Source: Bacteroides acidifaciens (GTDB taxonomy: Bacteria; Bacteroidota; Bacteroidia; Bacteroidales; Bacteroidaceae). From it: DNA of 64,000 nucleotides. Positions 37,739 through 47,825 of this stretch are shown in pieces. The DNA lies in contig NZ_JANJZR010000001.1 of NCBI RefSeq assembly GCF_024623065.1, forward strand, positions 103,026-167,025, written 5' to 3'. The notes under the pieces were generated by a model, which ran no database searches, was not told the DNA's origin, and saw only the letters and a program-made list of their open reading frames with translations. A program made the translations under genes and the position numbers. Numbering within the stretch: position 1 is the stretch's first letter; every line of letters starts with the position of its first letter.

Positions 37739-39766
37739 TCATTTAACATTGGTATATTCCTCCATCTTCAGAGCATTGAGCGCAGCATAGCTACCTTGCT
37801 TTTTTGCCAAAGTAAACTTTATCTCGCCATTTTCATTCGGATAAATCATTTCTGACTCACAGATATCTTTAATGTTCTGATGAATACCTTCACCTCCGCA
37901 ATTATCACCTGAAGTTTGTAATTCACCCGTATATTCATTAGAACCCGACATAATATAATTTACGATACGGATATCAGTAGCGTTCGTTTTCCGGCTACCG
38001 AATATGTAAAACTTATATCCTTTCTCTTTATCCAATCCTGAAAAAGTAAAACTTCTGTCCTCATTTTCATTCTGTTCGGTAAAGAAATAATCTTCGGTAG
38101 CGGATGCCACAGCCAAATCATTCAACAAATCAGCCTGCGGTTCTAATAAACCACCACCCCCACTCTTTCCATTAGTAGAGAAACGGACATTCAAAGTCAA
38201 AGCATAATCAGTTTGAGCATTTTCAGAATTAACCAGAGGAGAATAAACCGTACCTGCTGCCGCATATTTATTACCTGATTCATTATTAGTTATATTATTC
38301 CAATAATGGTTATTCACATCGGGTCCCTCAGTCACAGTGCCTTGAGCTGCCGTAATAGAGCCGAAGTCGAAATAAAAAGTCTGCACTACCGCCGGTTCCG
38401 GCTTCACCTCTCCATCTGAAATCTTCTTTAAAGAAACCACACCTTTAGTAATACCTGCTGTCAAATCAACCGTAAGAACGTAAGTTGCGCCCTCTTCCAG
38501 ACTTGCACCGTCCGCAAACTCAATATTTCCGCTGTCAAGCACCTTTATGAGAGATTCCGAACCCGCTGCTACCGTTAATTGGTTGCTATTGGAGAACTCG
38601 CCTCCCCAAGCGTTCTGGAAGTAGAATTTACAACCCAAATAGTCTGCCCTGATACGCTGTCCGACAGACGAACCATGTTCGGGCCCTGCCGTTGCCATGA
38701 ATTGATACTTCTTAGACGAAATCTCGGGTACGCAGTATGCCTGCCCCTCATTCCAACCAAACTGATAATCCAATGAAGGAGAACCGACTCCCCATCCTAA
38801 CAGCCAGATAGCACCATGCCCGTCTTCAGAAAGGGTAGCCTCTTTATCACCGTCCATACGGGTAACCCCGAAATACTTCTGTTTCATATTGGCAACCACC
38901 CGGTACTTACCGTCCATCGGCAAGAAAGTCAACGTACCATCAGATTCTTTCGTGAAATAATCAGGGTTTATCCACCAACCGTTCATATCAATACCCGACA
39001 CCACGATTGACTGTCGTTGCGTAAAGGATTTTTGTATAAGATACGTATTCGCATCTTGCGCTATCATTTTCTCTCCATCAAACAGGACATTCACCAATGG
39101 GGTAACTTCATATGTAAGGGCATTGAATGTCACTTCATAAGGCTCTTTGGCCGTACCGGAGAAGGTGATAGGATTCACGTTCTTTCCTTCTGCAAGCAGA
39201 TTGTCATTATCCCAACCGAAAGTCAGTTCGTTGCCGTTCTCCCCTACTTTCGGTGTTTTGATATAGGCCTTCAAGTCTTGAGGAAATCTGCCGGTTACAC
39301 TATAATTATACAACGACTGCCTTTTCATCAAGTACTCCTCTCCCATCTCGTCCACCAAAGTCACGTAAGGAAAGTCCGGACGGGACAACACTACTTCCTG
39401 TTCCATTTCAGTCGTAGTGAAATGAATGTTCTGAAGTACAAATTTCAAGGTCGCCCTGCCGTCAATTATATTGGGATAGTAAGGAACAAAGACCTTTCCG
39501 GAATAGTCACTGCCGCTTGTCTTTGTGCGGATGACCGTTTCGGATACCTGCTCTTCGCCATAGAAGAGCTTTGCTTTCAATGTAGAAAGAGGAACGTCGA
39601 TATCCGAAGCCTTAATCGTAAACGGAAGGCTGTCGCCATAAAGAGCGCTAACTTTTCCTGTGATGAATTCCATATCCGGATTGCCCGACAGGAACTCGTC
39701 ATCACTACAGGAATTCATTGCCAGTATTCCTGCCAACGCCAGTATTATATAGATACTTCTTTTCAT
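37739..39766 (-). CDS. Surface glycan-binding lipoprotein (SusE-position, PUL2)
   Basis: This 675-residue lipoprotein (lipobox MNSC) sits after SusD and GH30, where surface glycan-binding proteins are found. The N-terminal and central regions contain Ig-like and SusE-like strands (GTLTFLPMDGKYRVVANMKQ, IWLLGWGVGSPSLDYQFGW) and may be DUF5125/DUF5121-like, a tentative assignment. Residues 461-675 are a module closely similar to residues 45-252 of the adjacent SGNH protein, both containing HYWNNITNN and NCGGEGI. It probably captures beta-glucan at the cell surface for the GH30 enzyme. Confidence 0.82.
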   Translation of the reverse strand: MKRSIYIILALAGILAMNSCSDDEFLSGNPDMEFITGKVSALYGDSLPFTIKASDIDVPLSTLKAKLFYGEEQVSETVIRTKTSGSDYSGKVFVPYYPNIIDGRATLKFVLQNIHFTTTEMEQEVVLSRPDFPYVTLVDEMGEEYLMKRQSLYNYSVTGRFPQDLKAYIKTPKVGENGNELTFGWDNDNLLAEGKNVNPITFSGTAKEPYEVTFNALTYEVTPLVNVLFDGEKMIAQDANTYLIQKSFTQRQSIVVSGIDMNGWWINPDYFTKESDGTLTFLPMDGKYRVVANMKQKYFGVTRMDGDKEATLSEDGHGAIWLLGWGVGSPSLDYQFGWNEGQAYCVPEISSKKYQFMATAGPEHGSSVGQRIRADYLGCKFYFQNAWGGEFSNSNQLTVAAGSESLIKVLDSGNIEFADGASLEEGATYVLTVDLTAGITKGVVSLKKISDGEVKPEPAVVQTFYFDFGSITAAQGTVTEGPDVNNHYWNNITNNESGNKYAAAGTVYSPLVNSENAQTDYALTLNVRFSTNGKSGGGGLLEPQADLLNDLAVASATEDYFFTEQNENEDRSFTFSGLDKEKGYKFYIFGSRKTNATDIRIVNYIMSGSNEYTGELQTSGDNCGGEGIHQNIKDICESEMIYPNENGEIKFTLAKKQGSYAALNALKMEEYTNVK

Positions 39767-39788
39767 TGTCTTTATCGTTTTAAGGTTC

Positions 39789-41279
39789 TTATTCCGACTT
39801 CGCCCAACGGTAAGAGGTCACTGATTTGCCCGGAACATCATAGGCAAAATGACGCTTACCGTCACTGAAGGTTATTTTCTTTGTCTTTTCGTTGTTGTTC
39901 ATCAGTACAAAGGCATACGTCCCGTCCGGGTTCTCGAAAGCAGAATACATGATATTGCTGTCAGAATAACCTGTCGCACCGATACGCACGGCTCCCGGCT
40001 TCACAACGCTTGAAAGGTGGGCGATGATATAGTAGTGGGAGTTACGGATAATCGTCTTATAATCGCTGTTGCTAATATCTACCGCTCCATAACAAGTCTG
40101 GCAGCCGCCTTCACGGTTGGGGGCGCGGTCATTGTCAAGCATCAGGTTCCAGACGATAACGCCCTTACACCAGTTGTTAATCGTGCCCAATGCCACTTCT
40201 TTCATATCTTCGAGCAGTCGTTTCGACAAATCACGCCCGCTGTTCCAAGTTCCGATAGAAGTTTCCGTAAACAGGAGTTCTTTATCCGGATACGCCTTGT
40301 GCATATTCAGGAGTTCTTCACGGTCGCCGCCGTAATTGTGATAGGCTGCGCCTGCCAGGTATTGGGAAGCTTCTCCGTCTTCATACATTTTGCCGGGATA
40401 GTTCTTCTCCGATTCAATGTTGCTGTAATCATAATTATGGTCGTATGCATAAATCTTTGTAGACAGTCCGGCAGCAGCGAATTGGGGGCCGAGAGCAGTT
40501 TTCACGAAGTCCCTCTGTTCTTCCCAACTCATGTAGAGTGAAGCCGAGTTGCCACGATTCAACGGTTCGTTCTGTGGAGTGACGGCATAAATATCAATTC
40601 CTTCGGCTTTGAATGCCTGTACCCATTTCACAAAATAAGTAGCATAATCCTGATAGTAAGCGGGATTTAACTGCCCGTTTGTCCAGGACGTAAGCGGGGT
40701 AAGGTCTGTCAGGCTCTTCACTTTCATCCATAGCGGGCACGTCCAGGGTGCAGCCATAATCTTAATGGAAGGGTTGATAGACAGAATCTCTTTCAGAACA
40801 GGCAGGATATAATTCTTTTCTTCGCTCTGCAAAGCAAAATTTTCAATGCCTTTGGTATCACAGCAAGTATATTCGCTCAATGAGAAGTCCGAACAACCGA
40901 TGGAAATACGGATATAGCTAAAGCCGAAACCACTGTTATCAGAGAAGGTTTCCGTAAGAAAAGCATGACGGTCTGCCGGTTTCATTTGCAGTAGGTTAAA
41001 GCAGGTAGCGCCTGTGATAGCGGCTCCGAATCCGTCCATAGTCTGATACTGCTCCGCAGGGTTCAGAGTGATTGAAGTAGGTGCCAAGTTGTCTTTCGAA
41101 CTGAAATTAACGGCATCACGAGCCAGGTCGCGGGTCAGACTGTTGGTTGTCGTATAAATGGTCACGTCTCCGGTTGGAACGGGCGCAACCGGTTTTTCCG
41201 CGTCGTCACTGTTGCTGCAAGCAGCCAATATGGTGAAGCATCCTAATAAGGTCAATGCTATATTTTTCATGTTAATCAT
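39789..41279 (-). CDS. GH30 endo-beta-1,6-glucanase-like (GH30_3, PUL2)
   Basis: This 496-residue lipoprotein (lipobox LAAC, Cys21) is a GH30 retaining glycosidase. The acid/base E238 lies in TPQNEPLNRG and the nucleophile E339 in LLFTETSIGTW. The N-terminal QTMDGFGAAITGATCFNLL and IRISIGCSDFSLSEYT are typical of subfamily 3. Subfamily 3 members act on beta-1,6-glucan (pustulan, fungal cell wall), and the gene order around it matches the B. thetaiotaomicron locus BT3309-BT3314 as recalled. Surface location is inferred from the lipobox. ATG at 41270 is an alternative start. Confidence 0.92.
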   Translation of the reverse strand: MINMKNIALTLLGCFTILAACSNSDDAEKPVAPVPTGDVTIYTTTNSLTRDLARDAVNFSSKDNLAPTSITLNPAEQYQTMDGFGAAITGATCFNLLQMKPADRHAFLTETFSDNSGFGFSYIRISIGCSDFSLSEYTCCDTKGIENFALQSEEKNYILPVLKEILSINPSIKIMAAPWTCPLWMKVKSLTDLTPLTSWTNGQLNPAYYQDYATYFVKWVQAFKAEGIDIYAVTPQNEPLNRGNSASLYMSWEEQRDFVKTALGPQFAAAGLSTKIYAYDHNYDYSNIESEKNYPGKMYEDGEASQYLAGAAYHNYGGDREELLNMHKAYPDKELLFTETSIGTWNSGRDLSKRLLEDMKEVALGTINNWCKGVIVWNLMLDNDRAPNREGGCQTCYGAVDISNSDYKTIIRNSHYYIIAHLSSVVKPGAVRIGATGYSDSNIMYSAFENPDGTYAFVLMNNNEKTKKITFSDGKRHFAYDVPGKSVTSYRWAKSE

Positions 41280-41309
41280 ATTTTTGAGTTTATATGTTTT
41301 TGAATTGAA

Positions 41310-42830
41310 TTAATACCCCGGATTTTGCTGAATCTTATCGTTCGCATCAATGACCGATTGCGGGATAGGCAAGCGATAGGAAGTCTTGTCGAAAACGTAA
41401 ACCTGTGCTTTTCGTCCGGAATCTTTGGCATACACCGCATTCATCACTTCTTCCACTTTATCCAAACGGACAAGGTCGAACCAGCGCTGTCCCTCGAAGG
41501 CAAGTTCCAAACGGCGTTCTTTAAGCAGTGCGTTCAGCATAGCATCCTTATTTGAACGGGTGGAAACCGAAAGTGCTCCCAGTCCGGCACGCTCGCGAAT
41601 CTCATCAATAATATCGGCAGCCGCATCCAAATCCGGCGTGTCCTGCATTATCAGTGCTTCCGCTTTCAGTAATAATACGTCGGCATAGCGGTATTTAATA
41701 ATGCTGCTGTTTGCCGAACGGCATTTGTACATGAACGGGTAATTGTCCGACGGGTAGTAATTGCTCCATTGGCAGTCATAATAGACAACAGACTCTTTGA
41801 AACGGACTTCATCCCCTTCTTTCTTGAAGGCGTTAATCAGGTCGCGGGATGGCGTTACCCATTTTGCCCAAGTGAAGTTCGTATTCCAGTTCACCAAGTC
41901 ACGACCAAACATCCACGAACACCAGTTTCCGGCTCCGGGAGTGAATTGGGCTTCCAGGATAGATTCTTTTGTATTGCGCATCTTCGCATCCGTTCCGGCA
42001 TCATTCATTCCAAACAAATCACTGAAATCATCCACAAGGTCGAATCCGTCGGCTTTTACTTCATCGCAGTACTGAATTACTTTTGCATAGTCGCGCAACG
42101 GCTTTTCCGCATAAATCTTTGCCAATAATGTACGGGCTACCGATTTGGTAAACAATGTCTTATTACCCGGCGTATTGTCCGGAGCATAAAGCACTGCGTC
42201 CAGCAAGTCCTTCTCAATCTGCTGATAGGCTTCAAGTTCCGTGTTCTGCTCTGGGAAATATTGTGGATATACATCATCAATATTTTCAGAGGTGATATCG
42301 TCCGCCACGGTGGTAATGACGGGGAAGTCTCCCCAAAGACGAACCATATCGAACATAACCATGGCACGGAATATCTTTGCTTCGGCTTTGTATTGTGCCC
42401 GTTCGGTGGTAGTCAACAAATTGTCGGTCACCAGGTCAATGTTACAAATCAACTTGTTGGCACGGGCCACATCTTCCAGATAGCGGTTCCAGTCACGTTC
42501 CAATACAGAGTTGGAACCTTCAATGGAGTTATTCTCAAACGGGACTACTTCTGCTCCCGTAGTGCCGGCGTAGGCATTATCCGCGTGAGAGTCTGAAATC
42601 AGCAGCAAGTCCACATACCAGTGTTCCTGACGGTCGCGCATCTGATTATAAAGCGTTGTAAGGTGGCTTTCAACCGCCGCTTTATCCTTGAACACAATCT
42701 TTGTACCATTGTCCGTTACTCCTTCCGTCACATCCGAATAAGTATCTAATGGCTCATAATTCAGTGAGCAGGAAGAAAGTCCCAATAGTAAACCGGATGT
42801 TAATCCGCAAAATAGATATTTTAGTTTCAT
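41310..42830 (-). CDS. SusD-like surface glycan-binding lipoprotein (PUL2)
   Basis: This protein of about 506 residues is a SusD/RagB family member that caps the PUL2 SusC. The lipobox is LSSC, followed by SLNYEPLDTYSD. The C-terminal signatures KYRYADVLLLKAEALIM, LKERRLELAFEGQRWFDLVR and YRLPIPQSVIDANDKIQQNPGY are complete. The preferred start at 42830 has AAAGGA upstream; ATG at 42845 is an alternative that overlaps the susC stop by one base (TAATG). Confidence 0.95.
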   Translation of the reverse strand: MKLKYLFCGLTSGLLLGLSSCSLNYEPLDTYSDVTEGVTDNGTKIVFKDKAAVESHLTTLYNQMRDRQEHWYVDLLLISDSHADNAYAGTTGAEVVPFENNSIEGSNSVLERDWNRYLEDVARANKLICNIDLVTDNLLTTTERAQYKAEAKIFRAMVMFDMVRLWGDFPVITTVADDITSENIDDVYPQYFPEQNTELEAYQQIEKDLLDAVLYAPDNTPGNKTLFTKSVARTLLAKIYAEKPLRDYAKVIQYCDEVKADGFDLVDDFSDLFGMNDAGTDAKMRNTKESILEAQFTPGAGNWCSWMFGRDLVNWNTNFTWAKWVTPSRDLINAFKKEGDEVRFKESVVYYDCQWSNYYPSDNYPFMYKCRSANSSIIKYRYADVLLLKAEALIMQDTPDLDAAADIIDEIRERAGLGALSVSTRSNKDAMLNALLKERRLELAFEGQRWFDLVRLDKVEEVMNAVYAKDSGRKAQVYVFDKTSYRLPIPQSVIDANDKIQQNPGY

Positions 42831-42844
42831 AATCTTTCCTTTCA

Positions 42845-45800
42845 TTAGAATTCAACATTTATACCAAACACGTATGACCTGCAATGCGGATACGTACCCC
42901 AGTCAATACCTTGTACCGTACCGCTATTTCCCCATTGGTTTACTTCCGGATCCATACCGGAGTAGCTGGTCCATGTCAGCAGGTTACTGGCGGTGAAATA
43001 GGGTTGCAGGCGGGTGATGCCCCATTTCTTCAGAAGTTTGCCTTTGAAGTTGTAAGATAAGGAAACATCTTTCAGCCGCAGGTAACTACCGTCTTCCACG
43101 AAATAAGTGGAGTTGAGCAGCTTGAAATTGGCTTTAGGTACATCTGTTATCTGTCCGGGGATTTTCCAACGGTTCAGGACGCGGGTCGACTGGTTCTTGC
43201 CGTCGTACATACCTTCCGTTTCAATGCGCGAAGCGTTATAGATGTCGTTTCCGTAAGAGCCCTGGATAAAGATACTCAGGTTGAAGCCTTTCCAGGAAAA
43301 TGTATTCGTCATACCGTAGGTGAAATCCGGGTTCGGGTCACCTATATAGGTACGGTCGGACGACGAAATCTTTCCGTCATTATTCAAGTCGCGATACATC
43401 AGTTCACCGGTTTCGGGGTCTACGCCGTCACTGATATAACCATAGAAACCACCCAAAGCGCGTCCCGGCTCATTACGTACCACATAGTCATTGATTACGT
43501 CCGATGTTTTTGCGTCGTAATATACTTTTTGCAGTTCCAGTTTCGTTAGTTTATTACGGTTGAAAGAGATGTTGAAATCCGTATCCCAGGTAAAGGCTCC
43601 GCCGCGGAAGTTCTTCGAGCTGATAGAAAGTTCGAAACCTTTGTTCACCATCTCCCCCTCATTGCGGGCAATGGAAGTGGACGCGGCAGCACCGGCAGGC
43701 AGTGAGACGTTCATCAACATATTCTTGGTTTTCTTATAGTAATAGTCGGCATTGAAAGACAGTCGTCCGTTCAGGATTGTCAAGTCCAGACCGATATTTG
43801 TCTGTGTAGTAGTCTCCCAGGTTAAATCGGATGTACGCAAGTTTGCCTGGCTGATAGTGGGGACGGCATTTGCATAGTCGGTCTTGTCCCCTTCCTCGCC
43901 TTTCTTGAACCATTCGATACGTCCGATATTGTAGCGTTGCAGGTAGGCATAATCCCCAATACCCGACTGGTTACCGGTCTGTCCCCAGCCACCACGCAGT
44001 TTCAAGTCATCAATCCATGTAAGGTTCTGCATGAACTTCTCTGAAGAGATACGCCATGCGGCAGAGAACGACGGGAATACTCCCCAACGATGGTCGGGAT
44101 GCAGTTTGGAAGAGCCGTCGGCACGGAGATTGGCTGTCAGCAGATATTTACTGTCGAAATTATAGGCAACACGTCCGAAGAAAGACATGATTCCCCATTG
44201 TGAAGCGCCTGTTCCGGTGTTGTCCCATGATATTTTATTGGCAGCATTCAACGTCGGAATCTGGTCGCTGCGATAATGCGAACCGTTTATCCAACTGTTA
44301 GAATAATCAGAGTCCGTCCAAGATGAACCTGCCATCACTTCCAGCCCGTGCTTCTTGAAGTTCTTATTGTAAGTCAGTACATTGTCAAATGTCAGAACGG
44401 TGTTCATATTCCGGTTGTCCGAAGCCTCACCGTATTGGTTACGTCCCCAAGTGGTAGAGACAGGGTCAAGAAAAGTAGTGTTGACAGCATTACGGCGGTC
44501 AAGGGTAAGGGTGGACTTGAATTTCAAGTCGGGGAAAGGAGTCAGCAATACATTACCCGAAGCCAACAAGCGGTTCTCCTTATCCTTGTTGTTCTTTGCG
44601 CGTGCCATATTTTCCAACGGGTTGGTGATATTGCCCACACCATAAAAGTTATTATAGTATTGGTTGGGATTCAAGGCATCCCAAATAGGTGCGTAGGTCG
44701 GTGTATTGATAACCGCCAGGATGACGCCGCCACGATTAGAACCGGTTCCCATGGCGCCACCGCCGTTGCTGGTATAATCCGAATAAGAGATGTTGGCACT
44801 CACGGTCAGCCATTTGCGAATCTGATTTTCGAGATTCACACGGAAGTTATAGCGTTTGTAATAAGAGATGTCGAGTACTCCCTGTTCTTTCAGGTATCCG
44901 GCGGAAAGGTAATATTTCATTTTCTCGTTGCCGTTGGATACGGCTACCTGGTAATTCTGTGTCTTTCCGGTCGTATAGGTTTCATCAAACCAATCTGTGC
45001 GATCGGGCAATCCGTCCGGCAAGGAAACAAGCCCGATTTCGTCCTGCAACTCCTTGTACTGCGCAGAGTTCAGGGATTCTACCTTATCCGCTACTTTGTT
45101 CAATCCGAACTGAGCCGTCAGAGATACTTTCGCATTTCCTGTCGCACCGGCTTTGGTGGTAATCAGAATTACACCATTGGCAGCTCGGGAACCGTAGATA
45201 GAAGCCGAAGAAGCATCTTTCAGAATCTGCATACTCTCAATATCGTTCGGAGAAAGGAATTTGATGTTGTCTACGGGCACTCCGTCCACTACATACAGCG
45301 GGTCGTTACTACCATTCATCGAAGTCGTACCACGCACACGGATAGACATTTCACCACCCGGCGTACCATTAGGCTGAATCACCGATACACCGGCTGCCTT
45401 TCCCTGGATAGCCTGACCTGCCGATACGATAGGGCGCATATCCAGGTCTTTGGTGGATACGGAAGAGATAGCGGTAGTAACATCTTTCCGTTTCACTGAG
45501 CCATAACCAATCACCACCACTTCGTCAAGCACCTCATTGTCTTCCTGAAGCGCGACTTTCATCTGGCGGGCCGCTTTCATCTCCTGCGACTTGTAACCCA
45601 CATACGAGAATATCAGAATGGCATTTTGTTTCACATTTAACGTGAAGTTACCATCCAAATCGGTGATTGCTCCATTAGATGTACCTTTCTCCTGTACACT
45701 GACACCAATAAGCGGCTCTTTTTGGGCATCCATGACCTGACCGGACGCGGTAATTTGCTGTGCATTTGCACTCAAAGATAAAAACATTGCAAGGATAGCA

Positions 45801-45850
45801 AAGAAAATCTTGCGACTCCCCGAAAGGATTTTTCGCCTGTTCTTTTTCAT
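42845..45850 (-). CDS. SusC-like TonB-dependent transporter (PUL2)
   Basis: This protein of about 1001 residues is a SusC transporter with a signal peptide (MKKNRRKILSGSRKIFFAI, then LAMFLSLSANAQ). A carboxypeptidase-regulatory-like domain (LIGVSVQEKGTSNGAITDLD), the TonB-box region (LDEVVVIGYGSVKRKDV), the plug signature (ILKDASSASIYGSRAANGVI) and a barrel ending in GINVEF follow. The start at 45850 is chosen because the longer in-frame start at 45955 lies upstream of the -7 box at 45925-45932. It should import beta-1,6-gluco-oligosaccharides, inferred from GH30 and GH3. Confidence 0.95.
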   Translation of the reverse strand: MKKNRRKILSGSRKIFFAILAMFLSLSANAQQITASGQVMDAQKEPLIGVSVQEKGTSNGAITDLDGNFTLNVKQNAILIFSYVGYKSQEMKAARQMKVALQEDNEVLDEVVVIGYGSVKRKDVTTAISSVSTKDLDMRPIVSAGQAIQGKAAGVSVIQPNGTPGGEMSIRVRGTTSMNGSNDPLYVVDGVPVDNIKFLSPNDIESMQILKDASSASIYGSRAANGVILITTKAGATGNAKVSLTAQFGLNKVADKVESLNSAQYKELQDEIGLVSLPDGLPDRTDWFDETYTTGKTQNYQVAVSNGNEKMKYYLSAGYLKEQGVLDISYYKRYNFRVNLENQIRKWLTVSANISYSDYTSNGGGAMGTGSNRGGVILAVINTPTYAPIWDALNPNQYYNNFYGVGNITNPLENMARAKNNKDKENRLLASGNVLLTPFPDLKFKSTLTLDRRNAVNTTFLDPVSTTWGRNQYGEASDNRNMNTVLTFDNVLTYNKNFKKHGLEVMAGSSWTDSDYSNSWINGSHYRSDQIPTLNAANKISWDNTGTGASQWGIMSFFGRVAYNFDSKYLLTANLRADGSSKLHPDHRWGVFPSFSAAWRISSEKFMQNLTWIDDLKLRGGWGQTGNQSGIGDYAYLQRYNIGRIEWFKKGEEGDKTDYANAVPTISQANLRTSDLTWETTTQTNIGLDLTILNGRLSFNADYYYKKTKNMLMNVSLPAGAAASTSIARNEGEMVNKGFELSISSKNFRGGAFTWDTDFNISFNRNKLTKLELQKVYYDAKTSDVINDYVVRNEPGRALGGFYGYISDGVDPETGELMYRDLNNDGKISSSDRTYIGDPNPDFTYGMTNTFSWKGFNLSIFIQGSYGNDIYNASRIETEGMYDGKNQSTRVLNRWKIPGQITDVPKANFKLLNSTYFVEDGSYLRLKDVSLSYNFKGKLLKKWGITRLQPYFTASNLLTWTSYSGMDPEVNQWGNSGTVQGIDWGTYPHCRSYVFGINVEF

Positions 45851-45924
45851 GCGTACTAATTTAAAAGTTAATAATAAACGTTCGTCTACAACGGAGCTTG
45901 TCCCATTGCTTTCGAAGCACAGGT

Positions 45925-45932
45925 CAAAAGTA
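45925..45932 (-). promoter_or_regulatory. -7 box (TACTTTTG) of the PUL2 operon
   Basis: On the minus strand this reads TACTTTTG, matching TAnnTTTG, 74 bases upstream of the susC ATG at 45850. An AAGTGGA motif lies 38 bases further upstream, as in PUL3. Confidence 0.55.
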
Positions 45933-45969
45933 TAAAGAAATCGAGGTGAGCTCACGAAGAGGGGTCAAT

Positions 45970-45990
45970 AAGTGGATTATCAAAAGATTC
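45970..45990 (-). promoter_or_regulatory. Candidate operator of the PUL2 DUF6377 regulator
   Basis: On the + strand this 21-base site begins AAGTGGA and follows the pattern AAGTGGANNNTCANAANATTC. The same pattern occurs at 62060-62080 upstream of PUL3 (16 of 21 bases identical). In both cases it is 38-39 bases beyond the -7 box. A weaker copy of the core is at 46037-46043. Binding by the DUF6377 regulators is inference. Confidence 0.45.
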
Positions 45991-46059
45991 AACCCATTTA
46001 CTACCAACGCATTACCTCTAGTTTACATCTCTAAAAAAGTGGATAGTTTACAGTTCCAA

Positions 46060-47703
46060 TCAGCGGATTTTTCGTACTAAATCTTCAAAATCCTCTCGCG
46101 AACCACGGGCTTTATTCTTCACTTTCGCCCGGTAGTTATAAATTGTGTTCACCGAATAACGGAGAAATTCTGCAATCTGCGAACTGTCTTCAATGCCCAG
46201 GCGTATCAAGGCAAAGATTCGTAATTCGGTATTCAGCAACTCGTCTTTCTTCAGCACAATCCGTTCATTGTCCTGCAACAGGTCATTGAACTTCTTCACA
46301 AAATCGGGGAAAAGGTGAAGGAAAGCTGTATCAAAGTTAGCATACAGTTCTTCCAGTTCTTCGTCAAGCGCATCCTGTGAGCGCGTTATCTTTAACAGTT
46401 CCGCTATCTGTCCGGCGGATACTTTCTTGTTCACCATGCGGCGATAGGCGTCCAAACGGTTGATATAGGTGGAACATAGCTTGATGAAGCGGGCGATATA
46501 TTCTTCCTTAATCTGATTGGATTCCGAAAGTTCGATATTGGTAGCGGACAGGCAACTGTTCATCTGTCTCAACTCTTCATTCAATCCATTTAATTGCCCG
46601 TTAGCCACCTGGAGATGATTACGGGCGTCTGCCAGCTTCTTCATCTGGCGGTAAATATAGCCTAAAGCTACCATCAACAAGACCAGCAATGCGGTAATCA
46701 GCAGCAGATTCTGTTGCAAACGGTCGTTCTGTTTCTCAATCATGGCCTGATAGGTCTTGTCAATCAATGAAAGCACATCGGCGCTTTGCCAGCTACGCAG
46801 GCGGGCATTATAGAATTTGGTTGCATTCCAGGAAAAGCGCATACACTGATATGCACGTTCCATATCGCCATCCTCGTAAAGCAACTGCGCAAGCATCCAT
46901 AACGATGCATGGTCTTTAATCGCCGAGCGAATATCGGAAATGGCGGAAAGGCACAGGTTCTCTTTCTCGCCTTGCCTGTCATTGCTATATTTATAAATGA
47001 GAGAACGGTGATAAGTAACCAATGCATATTGCGGGGTATTGGGTTCGGCTTCTGCCAGACGGATGTCGTTTATCTTCAAGGCTTCCTCATACTGGTGACG
47101 GTCACGAAGCAGCGCTTCGTGCATCAGCAGGTATTCTTCGGATTCATGGGGTAATATAGCATACAAGGAGTCCTTATATGCCTGCGATATACTCCAGTAA
47201 TGTCCCGAAAGTGTCTTATCCTGTGTATATACGCTCAGTTCACCATATACATGGTCAAAGCAGGTGTAATAATCGGGAATCAGACGGGGAGCTACTTCTC
47301 TCCGGTCTACGGATTCCAAAACATCAATAGACTCCGTGTACATTCCTGTCGAGGACAATAGTAATGAAAGTTGCAGTTTACTTTCTATTCTCCGGTCAGT
47401 ATCATGCAAGCGTTCTGCAATCCGGATATTTTCATTCAAATAATGGATTGCAGAATCGCAGATAAAGGCTTTGTATTCTTTGTATATCTGACTGTTCAGA
47501 TTGTAATGTTCCGCAGAACTGGCTTCTATTCCGTGTACTAAATCTTTAAGATGCACAATGCGGGATTCACGCTGTATAACGTACTTTTCATGTTCCTGAA
47601 TGGTCAAATCAAGCACACTGAGCAGCGAATCCAGGGTCTTGCCGGCCCAAGTATATAGTGGAAAAGAAAGGATCAAAAAGAATAACAGGTACTTTTTTTT
47701 CAT
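46060..47703 (-). CDS. SusR-like DUF6377 regulator (PUL2)
   Basis: This 547-residue protein has a signal peptide and a periplasmic TPR-like helical sensor region to about residue 325. One transmembrane helix ([19 protein letters not shown]) and a coiled coil follow, then a C-terminal DNA-binding region (about 485-547, [14 protein letters not shown] and [19 protein letters not shown]). This is the layout of SusR-type transmembrane activators that sense an oligosaccharide and switch on the adjacent susC. It stands directly upstream of the PUL2 susC. The DNA-binding tail is nearly identical to that of the PUL3 regulator at 62161-63810, while the sensor part has diverged. Confidence 0.88.
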   Translation of the reverse strand: MKKKYLLFFLILSFPLYTWAGKTLDSLLSVLDLTIQEHEKYVIQRESRIVHLKDLVHGIEASSAEHYNLNSQIYKEYKAFICDSAIHYLNENIRIAERLHDTDRRIESKLQLSLLLSSTGMYTESIDVLESVDRREVAPRLIPDYYTCFDHVYGELSVYTQDKTLSGHYWSISQAYKDSLYAILPHESEEYLLMHEALLRDRHQYEEALKINDIRLAEAEPNTPQYALVTYHRSLIYKYSNDRQGEKENLCLSAISDIRSAIKDHASLWMLAQLLYEDGDMERAYQCMRFSWNATKFYNARLRSWQSADVLSLIDKTYQAMIEKQNDRLQQNLLLITALLVLLMVALGYIYRQMKKLADARNHLQVANGQLNGLNEELRQMNSCLSATNIELSESNQIKEEYIARFIKLCSTYINRLDAYRRMVNKKVSAGQIAELLKITRSQDALDEELEELYANFDTAFLHLFPDFVKKFNDLLQDNERIVLKKDELLNTELRIFALIRLGIEDSSQIAEFLRYSVNTIYNYRAKVKNKARGSREDFEDLVRKIR

Positions 47704-47746
47704 CGGAGCATTACACTTTAATAGAAGATTACAAGACTAATAAAGA

Positions 47747-47754
47747 CAAATGTA
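47747..47754 (-). promoter_or_regulatory. -7 box (TACATTTG) of the PUL2 regulator
   Basis: On the minus strand this reads TACATTTG, matching TAnnTTTG, 43 bases before the ATG at 47703. The flanking bases are conserved with the PUL3 regulator promoter at 63858-63865, which has the same box. Confidence 0.5.
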
Positions 47755-47825
47755 GAGAAAATCTTCGTATTCTAAAGTATAAAACAGACAGAAATTAAAA
47801 GTACACCTATATACCTATCCGCTAA

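Noticed and set aside
44348..45499. Long open frame of 383 codons on the + strand
   Set aside because: It lies wholly antisense to the PUL2 susC gene, whose domain content is unmistakable.
45850..45955. 35-residue N-terminal extension of the PUL2 SusC
   Set aside because: It would precede the signal peptide and start upstream of the -7 box at 45925-45932.
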